NCBI GenBank assembly: GCA_020351025.1
Contig: CP070728.1
Coordinates: 1,051,447-1,093,411 of the forward strand
Origin: Planctomycetota bacterium
GTDB lineage: Bacteria; Planctomycetota; Phycisphaerae; Sedimentisphaerales; Anaerobacaceae
Direction of reading: 5' to 3'
DNA: 41,965 nt
The notes beneath the pieces were generated by a model, which did not search any database, was not told where the DNA came from, and was given only the letters and a program-made list of their open reading frames with translations. This document shows positions 1 through 8,086 of the stretch, in pieces (within the stretch, counting starts at the first letter, position 1; the number at the start of each line of letters is the position of its first letter). Made by a program: the position numbers and the translations under genes.

Positions 1-1626
1 GGTTACGTTGTGGAAAACGGAGTCATTACGATAGCAACATTGGAGGCGCTTCCGAGCCCATTGGTAACATTGGTCTATGATGTGACGGATTTACTTGGCC
101 GACCAGCCGATTATTATGCACAAAGTCCAGAAGAAGTTACCGCAGACGTTGAGATGGCCGGTGCGGAAGGTTTCGAGATAGAAGAGGAACTTGATAGGGA
201 ACAAATGGCTGAGTTGGCAGTACTCCGAGCCGAAGCCTTGGTTACGCTTATTCAGGAAACCGTCGAACCGGATAGCTGGTATGTTACCGGTGGCGAAGGC
301 ACGATAATAATTCACGAAAATAAAAAGCTTATTGTCCTGCAGACACGCAAAGTTCATAATGAGATTGACAAACTGCTTGGAGAGTTGCGTAAGGCACTCG
401 GCCATCAAGTTGCTATTGAGGCCAGGTTCTTATTGGTTGGTGAGAATTTCCTCGAAGATATCGGTCTGGATCTCAATATCTACCGTTCGCCCTTGGGGGC
501 ACTTGAAACAATATGGTTAGAAGATCCGGAGTGGTTGGAGGGCATTGGTAAGGCAATATTCCCTGACAATCCCGGTTTTGCACTTCCAACCGATCCATGT
601 TTTATAGCATACGCCCCGTATCTTGCGGATTGGGCAGGTTGGTTTCCTGGATACAACCCGCTGACGGACGGGTACCCGATTCCATATACTGAGGGCAATC
701 CTGACTTCGGACCCGACCCCAAATGGGGTGACGATCCTAACGCACCAATAATATTGCTCAACCCCCTGCGTGAAATTTTTCGAACGCCTGTTCCCGACAC
801 AGGGATACCGGGCCAAGAATTTATTCTGGACGAGGATAAGTTTCGCTTTTTCCAGCAACATCGTCAGCACACTTGGCCTGAGGATACAGAAGTACCCGGC
901 AGTTGGGGTTCACTTTTAAGGTCTGCCGCGGGATATGGCGAATTTGCCGGCCTTGAGATGGGCATTGGTGGAATGATTTTAGATACCCTGCAGGTTGATT
1001 TGCTGCTTAGGGCAACTCAAGCCCACAGAGATGCGACGTTTTTGAATGCCCCCAGAGTTAGTGTTTTAAGTGGCGAATCTGCGACATTGCGTGTTCAGAA
1101 GATTATGTGGTATCCGACAGATTTTGAATTTGACATTGAGGAAATCGGCGAATTAGGTGATATTCTCTGGACCCTTGAATTTGAGGATGCTGCTGTAATA
1201 ACAGGCTCGATTCTCAATATTACGCCCACAATTACACCCGACAAGAAAAATATCCTGCTTAATATTGTCACGGAATTGCGGGATTTCCTTGGTTGGGAAC
1301 AGCATGCAGTCTTAGGTCCTCAGACCAGCCTTGGCCGGGGTGCTTGGACCATAGTGTATCCTACAACGGAACTGTCACGGGTTGAAACACGGGTAAGCGT
1401 ACCTGACGGTGGTACGCTGCTTTTAGGCGGCCATAAGCTGACCGCAGAAGTTGAGCTCGAGTCAGGAGTTCCGGTATTGAGCAAGATACCTATTATTGGA
1501 AGAGCATTTAGTAACCGCAGCAAAGTGAAGGACCAGAGGATTTTGCTGATATTGGTTCAGCCGAAGATTATTCTCCGGGAAGAAGCCGAGGCTGGAGCAG
1601 TTGCATCGATGCGAGAGAACTATTGA
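1..1626 (+). CDS. Secretin (GspD/PilQ-type outer-membrane channel), 5' truncated
   Basis: The reading frame is open to the first base of the window, so the N-terminus lies outside; 541 residues are visible. The C-terminal third is a classical secretin domain: the segment starting VAIEARFLLV, then FLNAPRVSVLSGESATLRV, the VSVPDGGTLLLGGH strand and the closing VPVLSKIPIIGRAFSNRS signature. The upstream part (YDVTDLL, about residues 24-30) resembles the N-domain linker of planctomycete type II/III secretion-like proteins. Family knowledge: secretins form multimeric outer-membrane pores for type II secretion or type IV pili; which applies here cannot be seen because no other secretion gene lies in the window. 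An acidic, aromatic and Pro-rich stretch at about residues 165-300 separates the N-domain part from the barrel and is not part of the usual fold. The gene ends in TGA and is followed by a strong hairpin terminator. Confidence 0.85.
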   Translation, partial: GYVVENGVITIATLEALPSPLVTLVYDVTDLLGRPADYYAQSPEEVTADVEMAGAEGFEIEEELDREQMAELAVLRAEALVTLIQETVEPDSWYVTGGEGTIIIHENKKLIVLQTRKVHNEIDKLLGELRKALGHQVAIEARFLLVGENFLEDIGLDLNIYRSPLGALETIWLEDPEWLEGIGKAIFPDNPGFALPTDPCFIAYAPYLADWAGWFPGYNPLTDGYPIPYTEGNPDFGPDPKWGDDPNAPIILLNPLREIFRTPVPDTGIPGQEFILDEDKFRFFQQHRQHTWPEDTEVPGSWGSLLRSAAGYGEFAGLEMGIGGMILDTLQVDLLLRATQAHRDATFLNAPRVSVLSGESATLRVQKIMWYPTDFEFDIEEIGELGDILWTLEFEDAAVITGSILNITPTITPDKKNILLNIVTELRDFLGWEQHAVLGPQTSLGRGAWTIVYPTTELSRVETRVSVPDGGTLLLGGHKLTAEVELESGVPVLSKIPIIGRAFSNRSKVKDQRILLILVQPKIILREEAEAGAVASMRENY

Positions 1627-1645
1627 TTCGATTGTAAGAGTGAAC

Positions 1646-1676
1646 AAAAGGGGTGTAATAATTACACCCCTTTTTT
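1646..1676. terminator. Bidirectional intrinsic terminator between secretin and aroC
   Basis: A perfect 10-bp inverted repeat (ggggtgtaat / attacacccc) around a single central base is flanked by AAAA on the left and TTTTTT on the right. It can therefore terminate transcription from both sides. It lies about 20 nt after the secretin stop and about 75 nt beyond the aroC stop on the opposite strand. Confidence 0.85.
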
Positions 1677-1751
1677 AGTATATTGCTGTTTTTCGGCTAA
1701 GGATTATTTGGCGGCTGTTTGTGTGTCGGGGGCGTATTTTTTCCCCGATTC

Positions 1752-3074
1752 TCATTTCCCTTTCAGCGTCTGGTAGCCGTAGTGTGCCATTAGATGGTCA
1801 AGTATTACCATAGCGGTGTAGTTCTCGGCAACAGGCCAGATCCGCGCCACTATCGTTGGGTCACGCCGGGTGATGGCTGCCAGATCCTTGTTCTCAAGTG
1901 TATACTTATCGATTGTCTTCTGTGGTTTGTCGATTGTAGGTGTTGGTTTGACTGTGAGCCTGACAACAATTGGTTGGCCTGTCGAAAGACCGCCTGTAAT
2001 ACCGCCGGCATTGTTTGACTCGAAAATAACCTGTTTTCCTTCAGCGTGCATCTGGTCATTGGATTGACTGCCGGTCATATCCCTGACGCCAAAACCGGCA
2101 CCGACCTCTACGCCTTTAACTGCACCGATGCCAAGCATCTTGCCAAGTTCGGCATCAAGTTTGTAGAACACCGGCTCACCGAGACCTGTGGGGACACCGG
2201 TTACGATGACTTCGACCACACCACCGGATGAATCCCCCGCGGCAGCGATGCGGTTGCAGACATCAACCATTGCGTTGGCGGTATCAATGTCGGGACAGTT
2301 TAATATCGGATGAACACCGTATTTATTCTTAACCTTGGCAGGCTTTATCTTTGGAGCCTTATCACGGATGGCATCGATTTCCTGCTCAATCTCAGTCAAT
2401 ACTTTAATTTTTTCGAGGAATCGCATATCCATCGTTACGCGGCCTTTGACGTAGATTTCCTGATAAAATGGGTCGAGGTCTCGCCGCATTTTTTTATAGT
2501 TTTTTGTGTAGTTAAGCGTTTGGTCGTGCGATATGTCGGGGCATCGAACACCCGCGAGTTCCTTAACGTAGGCGTACACTTCAATGCCACATTTTTTTAG
2601 AACTTTCTTTGCGACATAGCCTGAGGCTACAATAGTGGACGTATATCTTCCGCTAAATATTCCAGCTCCTATAGCATCGTCGTCGGGGCCGTATTTGATA
2701 AATGAAGCGTAGGAGGCGTGGCCTGGCCTCGGTGTACGGTTTGTGTCCTGGTATTGTTTTATGTGAATAAAGTGTCGGTCGAGGTTGGGAATCAGAATCG
2801 TAAGCGGAGTGCCGTTAGTATGGTTTTTATTCCCTGCACCTTCGATGGTGTCGGCTGCGTTTAGTCCGGAGTAGACAATTGGCAGGTCGGGCTCTTTTCG
2901 TGGGCTGCTTAATTCGTCGGCACCGGGCTTGCGTAGTAGCAAATCGCCATAGATTTCCTGTTCTGTTAGGAGCATTCCGGGCGGATGGCCCTGTATAACG
3001 GCCGTCAGGCCTTCCTGATATGAACCACCGGCAATTGTTACTTGGAATATCCGTCCTATGTGACAACCAATCAT
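1752..3074 (-). CDS. aroC: Chorismate synthase, divergent and enlarged (440 aa)
   Basis: Predicted to convert 5-enolpyruvylshikimate-3-phosphate to chorismate, an FMN-dependent reaction. Family features seen are RPGHASYASFIKYG (about residues 115-130), GDSSGGVVE, TGLGEPVFYKLDA, AVKGVEVGAGF, NNAGGITGGLSTGQ and KPTPTI. The protein is longer than the usual roughly 360 residues because of a charged, Lys-rich insertion at about residues 180-255. The N-terminal signature is altered. Where the family has FGESHG, this protein reads AGGSYQ in an ungapped alignment, so one of the two invariant active-site histidines is Tyr19. SARETA reads SGRYTS and GRHDP reads TRRDP. The second invariant His (RPGHA) is kept. 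The ATG has an AGGAG ribosome site 8 nt upstream. It lies 13 nt after aroA, which supports the assignment. Confidence 0.88.
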   Translation of the reverse strand: MIGCHIGRIFQVTIAGGSYQEGLTAVIQGHPPGMLLTEQEIYGDLLLRKPGADELSSPRKEPDLPIVYSGLNAADTIEGAGNKNHTNGTPLTILIPNLDRHFIHIKQYQDTNRTPRPGHASYASFIKYGPDDDAIGAGIFSGRYTSTIVASGYVAKKVLKKCGIEVYAYVKELAGVRCPDISHDQTLNYTKNYKKMRRDLDPFYQEIYVKGRVTMDMRFLEKIKVLTEIEQEIDAIRDKAPKIKPAKVKNKYGVHPILNCPDIDTANAMVDVCNRIAAAGDSSGGVVEVIVTGVPTGLGEPVFYKLDAELGKMLGIGAVKGVEVGAGFGVRDMTGSQSNDQMHAEGKQVIFESNNAGGITGGLSTGQPIVVRLTVKPTPTIDKPQKTIDKYTLENKDLAAITRRDPTIVARIWPVAENYTAMVILDHLMAHYGYQTLKGK

Positions 3075-3087
3075 TTTTTTTCTCCTG

Positions 3088-4365
3088 TTATTTTTTTTGC
3101 ATATTTGCGCCCAGACTTTTCATCAACTCGACAAAGGTGGGGAAAGTAACACTTATTGCTTCAGCATTATCGATGGTGCTTTGACCGTCAATAGCCATCC
3201 CTGCCAGCGTCAGGGCCATTACTATTCTGTGGTCCGCCCAGCCATGCAGCAGGGCTGGTTTAGGTCTACTGTGGCGTATTATAAGCCCGTCAGGTAGTTG
3301 TTCAACATCTATAGCCATTTTTTTCAGTTCACAGGCCACCGCATTGATTCGGTCTGTTTCCTTGGCTCTTGCCTGGGGGGCATTAGTCAGCTTTGTAGTA
3401 CCTTCAGCAAAAGCGGCGGTAGCAGCCATCGCAGGTAGTGCATCTGGGGTTTGGTTCATATCTATCTCGATACCCTTAAGCTTAGCGGCTTTGACAGTTA
3501 TAAAGTCTTTCCCAATCCTAATATCAGCACCCATTTCTGTTAAATAATCAACCACTGCCTTGTCTGGTTGGCTATCTGATAAATCCAGGCCTAACAGAGT
3601 TACCTCATCTGCTATCAATGCAGCGGCGCAGAGAAAGAACGTGGCACCGGAAAAATCGCCAGGAATCGTGAGGTCAAAACCCTTGTATCTTTGGCCCCCT
3701 TTGATTTTGAAAAGCCGCATATTCTCATTTTGGTATTCAATGCGCTGTTTATCGAGCCAATCGAGTGTCATTTGCACATAGCCGGGCTCATTTAACAAAG
3801 TAACGTCTATTTCGGTGTCTTGTGCCGCTATAGGTGTACACAGAAGCAGACTGGATAGATATTGGCTGGTAGATGCCGCAATGGTGGTTTTCCCGCCGGA
3901 CAGCTGTCCGGTTACTTTGACAGGTGCCTTGCCGTTGTTTTTCAGGCTGATGCACCTTGCTCCCAGATTATTCAAGGCCTGTATCAACGGGCCGATAGGG
4001 CGGGCCTGAATTTGCTCATCCCCCGTCAGTATTGTGCTTTTGCCGCTCTTGGCTAAAGCGGCTGAACCCATTGCAATCCGTAAAGTTGTGCCTGAGTTGC
4101 CCACATTGATAATTTCATCCGCAGCAGTGGCCTGTCCACCCACGCCTGTTACTGTCCAGAACTTTGCGTTGGATGTGTCAATGTTAGCACCTAAAGAGCG
4201 GTAGCAGTCGACGGCTGCTTGAGTATCGTTCGATACTAACGGATTGCGAATGATACTTTGGCCCTTGGCTAAGGACGCAATTGTAACAGCGCGGATAGTG
4301 TGCGATTTGGAGGCCGGGATGGTCACCTCACCTTTCAACCGTGATTTTCTTACTATCAGCTGCAT
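3088..4365 (-). CDS. aroA: 3-phosphoshikimate 1-carboxyvinyltransferase (EPSP synthase)
   Basis: Transfers the enolpyruvyl group of PEP to shikimate-3-phosphate, the penultimate step to chorismate, in the cytoplasm. The 425-residue length is normal. Family motifs run in order: IPASKSHTIRA near the N-terminus (substrate-binding Lys-Ser), GNSGTTLRIAMG at about 85-100 (the usual form is GNAGTAMR), RPIGPLIQALNNLGA, TSQYLSSLLL, IPGDFSGATFFL, ARAKETDRI and WADHRIVMALTLAG near the C-terminus. It is first in an aroA-aroC pair with a 13-nt gap, so the two enzymes acting in sequence are probably co-transcribed. No strong Shine-Dalgarno sequence precedes the ATG. The 136 nt between it and the upstream protease gene hold no obvious terminator, so read-through from the protease promoter is possible. 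Confidence 0.95.
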   Translation of the reverse strand: MQLIVRKSRLKGEVTIPASKSHTIRAVTIASLAKGQSIIRNPLVSNDTQAAVDCYRSLGANIDTSNAKFWTVTGVGGQATAADEIINVGNSGTTLRIAMGSAALAKSGKSTILTGDEQIQARPIGPLIQALNNLGARCISLKNNGKAPVKVTGQLSGGKTTIAASTSQYLSSLLLCTPIAAQDTEIDVTLLNEPGYVQMTLDWLDKQRIEYQNENMRLFKIKGGQRYKGFDLTIPGDFSGATFFLCAAALIADEVTLLGLDLSDSQPDKAVVDYLTEMGADIRIGKDFITVKAAKLKGIEIDMNQTPDALPAMAATAAFAEGTTKLTNAPQARAKETDRINAVACELKKMAIDVEQLPDGLIIRHSRPKPALLHGWADHRIVMALTLAGMAIDGQSTIDNAEAISVTFPTFVELMKSLGANMQKK

Positions 4366-4501
4366 AATAAACTAACAAACTGCACAAAGGCGAAAGACCA
4401 AAACTCCGCAAACCAACCTAATAAACTTATGACTTGTGCTCTTTATTACCAGAAATGGCGAGGAATTAAAAGAAGTTTTTGACTTTGGGGTTATCTGTGG
4501 G

Positions 4502-6271
4502 TTATTTGAGCTCGTTTTCTTCTGCTGTGTGCCGATCGGCTTGTGTGCTTATGTGTTCCCTAAGGATTTGGAAATCCTCGGCGTCGATTTTACCGTCGGT
4601 GTTGATATCGCCGAACTGATAGCTTTCTGGTGCTTTTATACTGACCATAAAATTATTCAACAGTGTATTGAAGTCCAGCTCATCGACGATGCCGTCGGAA
4701 TTTAGGTCATACCAAGAGATGCCGTGACCTTCTTGCTTGACGCTGACGCTCCAGGCTATGCCATATCGCTGGCTTATCTCCGGCTTGTTCGCCTCGTTAA
4801 GGTCACTATAGAAGACCGCAATTTCATAATTGGTGTAATTGGGATCTGTCCTGCAGTAAATGTGCTCAAGGTTATCAACCTTGCTGTCGCTGTAGTCGAG
4901 CAGGTAGTAGTTTTCAGGATTCTCTTTGTTAACAGCCCATAGTTCAAGTCGCAGATTGGCGTCTTTCTCCGGTAGTGGCTCAAAAGGATAAGCGCTGGTG
5001 TAATGCTTATTCCAAACAAGCGTAGCGGTAATAAATTTGTCGGCCGGCTCTGCAACCGTGACCCTATAAAAGTTTAACGGTTTTTTGTCTTTTTGGAGAT
5101 GGTTTAAGTCCCATCCAATTGTTGGAACGTCCCCAGGTTTTTTTATACCTGCAATTAGATGTTTGTAGGCACCAACGGCGTTTAACATTCCTGAGCCTTG
5201 AATATAGTCGAGGGGAACCTGATGGTCATCGTCGGTTCCCAGCCTGCCCTTGTGCCAGTAGGGCAGTTTCGTTGCAGAATTTACTAAAAGAGCTTTTATT
5301 ACGCAGTTACCGCCGTAAGGTGAAATAGCGGCATTCAAACTTGAGTCCTGTTTTGCTTTTTGAACGAGAAGACCGATTGTCCCTGCTACTATCGGTGTTG
5401 AGAAGCTCGACCAGTTACCTGTCGGCTTGTAATGGTTGGGCTCGTTTGCGTCAGCGGCCAGGCAGTTGCCGGGAGCGACGATATCAGGCTTACATCGCCC
5501 ATCGTCAGTTGGGCCGCAACTGGAATGCTCCGGATAAGCAAAGCAGAATTGTGACAGGTTGTTTGGGAGGTTTTCGGTGTTTACAGAATCAACGACTCCA
5601 ACGCCAATAACATTAGCACCGGCACCAGGGTAAAGTAGAGGGTCATAAACATGGGAGCCGTTTCCTATACCGGCGACTACAATCAGCCCAAACTGTTCAG
5701 CCATAGATTCGATTCCTCTTGTCCACCAGTCTTCAAACTGTTTTCCGAAGCTGGCGGTCAAAATATCCGCATCAGGAGCTGAGCCGGCAAATATGTTGTT
5801 GGCTAAAAAATGCCAGAACTCGTAGATGTCGGCCTCGGCCTGCGGTGCAGCACCTTGGTAATAGAATTGTCCGAGCCGGGGATTAAATGCTTCATGGTCT
5901 TTGCCGAACAGTATTGAGCAAATAGCTGTTGAGTGTGGTGATATGCCAGCTGGCAGTTCGTCCTGGCCGTAAAAGCTAAATTGCCTATTCTTTAGGCAGT
6001 CGTGCTCTGTGCTTGGGCGATAATCGTTTTGTGGTTCTCCATTGATATAGGTAATGCTTCTGCAGATGACAGCGAATTTGGTGCCGAAACCCGTCAAATT
6101 GGGGTCGAGCTCTCTGAGGGTATATATTCCCGCTGCATTTAAGCCTTGTGGCTGCAGTATCTTATCTGTCTGTTGCTTTTCAGATGCGTCAGCAGCGTTA
6201 GCTGCTATCAGCGTTGCTATTACACAAGCGACCAGGCACAAGGCGAGCAATTTTTTGGCTCTGTCAGCCAT
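4502..6271 (-). CDS. Secreted subtilisin-like (S8) protease with C-terminal dockerin
   Basis: Start chosen at the ATG at 6271 because a near-perfect GGAGGAAGG site lies just upstream; an upstream in-frame extension has none. The 589-residue product starts with a signal peptide (MADRAKKLLALCLVACVIA...). The S8 fold is recognisable from the His motif PHSTAICSI (H113), a VVAGIGNGS oxyanion segment, KPDIVAPG and the Ser motif WSSFSTPIVAG (S289). The position expected to hold the catalytic Asp reads AVICRSI (C70) instead of AVID[ST]G. The C-terminus (about 525-580) holds two dockerin-type calcium repeats, DLNSDGIVDELDF and DINTDGKIDAEDF. Dockerins normally bind cohesins on scaffoldins or cell-surface proteins; no cohesin is visible here. 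Secreted and probably surface-tethered; whether it is an active peptidase is open. Confidence 0.85.
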   Translation of the reverse strand: MADRAKKLLALCLVACVIATLIAANAADASEKQQTDKILQPQGLNAAGIYTLRELDPNLTGFGTKFAVICRSITYINGEPQNDYRPSTEHDCLKNRQFSFYGQDELPAGISPHSTAICSILFGKDHEAFNPRLGQFYYQGAAPQAEADIYEFWHFLANNIFAGSAPDADILTASFGKQFEDWWTRGIESMAEQFGLIVVAGIGNGSHVYDPLLYPGAGANVIGVGVVDSVNTENLPNNLSQFCFAYPEHSSCGPTDDGRCKPDIVAPGNCLAADANEPNHYKPTGNWSSFSTPIVAGTIGLLVQKAKQDSSLNAAISPYGGNCVIKALLVNSATKLPYWHKGRLGTDDDHQVPLDYIQGSGMLNAVGAYKHLIAGIKKPGDVPTIGWDLNHLQKDKKPLNFYRVTVAEPADKFITATLVWNKHYTSAYPFEPLPEKDANLRLELWAVNKENPENYYLLDYSDSKVDNLEHIYCRTDPNYTNYEIAVFYSDLNEANKPEISQRYGIAWSVSVKQEGHGISWYDLNSDGIVDELDFNTLLNNFMVSIKAPESYQFGDINTDGKIDAEDFQILREHISTQADRHTAEENELK

Positions 6272-6311
6272 TACCTTCCTCCCAAAGAAGGCAAAAAGGA
6301 CCAAAAACAGG

Positions 6312-6344
6312 AAGCTGCCCGGAACACCCGGGTGAAGACAGCTT
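6312..6344 (-). promoter_or_regulatory. Hairpin in the 5' leader of the protease gene
   Basis: On the minus strand, aagctg pairs with cagctt, and inside it cccgg pairs with ccggg around a 5-nt loop, with a 6-nt bulge on the 5' side. It lies between the predicted promoter and the start codon. Whether it is functional is unknown. Confidence 0.4.
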
Positions 6345-6384
6345 AAACCCAATTGTCTCCTATCATTAGATTCCTGTTAGTGCG

Positions 6385-6413
6385 ATTATACCAAAAAGCC
6401 ACCTTTTATTCAA
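6385..6413 (-). promoter_or_regulatory. Sigma-70-type promoter for the protease (and possibly aroA-aroC)
   Basis: Minus-strand TTGAAT (-35), 17-nt spacer, then perfect TATAAT (-10) preceded by TGG (extended -10). The expected start is near 6378, giving a leader of about 107 nt before the protease ATG at 6271. Confidence 0.6.
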
Positions 6414-6493
6414 GTAGATTACCAGCTTGTTTTGGGGTGCAGCATTTTCAGTATTAAAAAATCGGGTTTACCCAAAAACTTGTATTGGAATCC

Positions 6494-6522
6494 TTGCTTT
6501 TATCGAACGTTGCTGCTATACT
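6494..6522 (+). promoter_or_regulatory. Promoter of the pyr operon
   Basis: TTGCTT, 17-nt spacer, TATACT, with an extended -10 TGC directly upstream. Expected transcription start is near 6529, leaving only about 38 nt of leader before pyrR. Confidence 0.55.
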
Positions 6523-6566
6523 CGCAGCGAATTTTGGCTCATTTTAGCAGAGGATTAGTTGCTGTT

Positions 6567-7094
6567 ATGAAGGTAATCTTAGATTCCGGGCAAATCGAGC
6601 GAATTCTTCAGGATTTGGCAAGTCGTATTATTTCCGAGACACCGGCTAAATTTGATATTGCTGCGATCGGCATTCGCAGCAGAGGTGAAATTCTTGCACA
6701 GCGATTATCAAACCGGCTATCGAAAGAGCTGGGTAAAGATGTTCCGTGTGGAACTCTCGATATAACGCTTTACAGGGACGACCTGAATTCGCCGCAGGGT
6801 AATGCTCAGCCGCAGGTCCGAACTACCGAAATCGGTTTCAATATAGATGACAAAATAATTGTCTTGGTTGATGATGTTCTCTATACGGGGCGCTCAACAC
6901 GCGCAGCAATGGATGCACTTATAGATTTGGGAAGACCAAAGGCGATAAAATTGGCGGTACTTGTTGACAGGGTCGGCAGGGAGCTGCCAATACAGGCTGA
7001 TTACGCCGGTTACAAAACTGATATTACCCCCGGCAAATTGGTACAGGTAAATCTCATCGAATCTGACGGAAAAGATGAAGTCGTAATTGAGTAA
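6567..7094 (+). CDS. pyrR: PyrR-type pyrimidine regulator / uracil phosphoribosyltransferase
   Basis: Start placed at the ATG of MKVILDSGQIERIL, preceded by an AGAGGA-type site 12 nt upstream. The frame is open further upstream but without a start context. The 175-residue length matches the family. The PRPP-binding loop VLVDDVLYTGRSTRAAMDAL (about residues 95-115) and LDITLYRDD are typical of PyrR. Family knowledge: PyrR binds pyr mRNA in response to UMP in many bacteria and also has uracil phosphoribosyltransferase activity. It is the first gene of an apparent pyrR-pyrB-pyrC operon, 25 nt before pyrB. The predicted leader is too short to contain a usual PyrR attenuator, so the regulatory role is uncertain here. 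Confidence 0.92.
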   Translation: MKVILDSGQIERILQDLASRIISETPAKFDIAAIGIRSRGEILAQRLSNRLSKELGKDVPCGTLDITLYRDDLNSPQGNAQPQVRTTEIGFNIDDKIIVLVDDVLYTGRSTRAAMDALIDLGRPKAIKLAVLVDRVGRELPIQADYAGYKTDITPGKLVQVNLIESDGKDEVVIE

Positions 7095-7119
7095 AAGAGC
7101 ATAAACGAATCAAAAGTTC

Positions 7120-8079
7120 ATGGCGTTAAAAAGAAAAAGTAAACAATTGAGATGGCGGCGAAAGCACTTGCTCGGCTTGCGTGAGTTAAGCGCCGAAGAG
7201 ATTACACATATTCTTGACACAGCGAAAGGTTTTGCACAAATCAGCACTCGCTCGGTAAAGAAGGCTCCGCCTTTACGAGGAAAAGTTGTCGTGAATCTAT
7301 TTTTTGAAGACAGCACGCGAACGAGAAACAGCTTTGCCTTAGCTGCCAGCAGATTAAGCGCCGACGTTGTCGAGTTCACCAAGAAGGCAAGCTCGGTCAC
7401 TAAAGGCGAAACGCTTTTGGATACCGCTAAAAACCTCGAAGCTATGGGTATTGATATAGTAGTGATTCGTCACAGTGCCGCTGGTGCGCCGAGGTTATTG
7501 AGCAGGAATATCAACGCCGGTGTCATCAATGCCGGCGATGGGTATTGTGAGCACCCGACACAGGGTCTCCTGGACGTCTATACAATTCGTAAAATCAAAG
7601 GCACTCTTGAAGGTTTAAAAATTGCGATTGTCGGCGATATAGCCCACTCCCGTGTTGCCCGAAGTGATATGTGGGCGATGAGCAAGCTCGGTGCCGAAGT
7701 TACCTTCGTTGGACCGCCCACACTTATTCCAGGCGAGGTCGACAAGCTGCCGGTCAAAGTCAGCTATTCGCTCGATGAGGTTATTGAAAAGGTTGATGTG
7801 ATAAATATGCTCCGAATTCAGTTTGAGCGGCTCGGTGGTAATCCTTTCCCTTCGGTGCGCGAATACTCACATTATTTCGGCCTGACCGTAGAGCGTATGA
7901 AGCGGGCGAAGCCCGATATACTGGTTATGCACCCCGGACCGATTAACAGAGGCCTTGAGATTGAAAGTGAAGTAGCCGACGGAAGTAACAGCGTGATATT
8001 AGAACAGGTCAAAAACGGCCTGGCTGTAAGAATGGCTGTTTTATTTCTGGTCAATCAAGCAGCCGCACAAGCAGATTGA
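7120..8079 (+). CDS. pyrB: Aspartate carbamoyltransferase catalytic subunit
   Basis: Condenses carbamoyl phosphate with aspartate in the first committed step of pyrimidine synthesis. The carbamoyl-phosphate loop reads FFEDSTRTRNSF at about residues 65-76 (a D instead of the more common P, which I recall from other planctomycete enzymes). It is followed by KGETLLDTAKNLEAMG, IRHSAAGAP, the HPTQGLLD loop at about 146-153, the VGDIAHSRVARS segment and HPGPINRG near the C-terminus. The length (319 aa) fits a catalytic chain; no pyrI regulatory subunit is present. It lies between pyrR and pyrC, with 7 nt or less to the latter. Confidence 0.96.
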   Translation: MALKRKSKQLRWRRKHLLGLRELSAEEITHILDTAKGFAQISTRSVKKAPPLRGKVVVNLFFEDSTRTRNSFALAASRLSADVVEFTKKASSVTKGETLLDTAKNLEAMGIDIVVIRHSAAGAPRLLSRNINAGVINAGDGYCEHPTQGLLDVYTIRKIKGTLEGLKIAIVGDIAHSRVARSDMWAMSKLGAEVTFVGPPTLIPGEVDKLPVKVSYSLDEVIEKVDVINMLRIQFERLGGNPFPSVREYSHYFGLTVERMKRAKPDILVMHPGPINRGLEIESEVADGSNSVILEQVKNGLAVRMAVLFLVNQAAAQAD

Positions 8080-8086
8080 TTATTTT

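Noticed and set aside
7310-7335. FFEDSTRTR in pyrB as an active-site defect
   Set aside because: The Asp replaces Pro next to the carbamoyl-phosphate loop, but I recall the same variant from other planctomycete enzymes, and all catalytic residues are kept.
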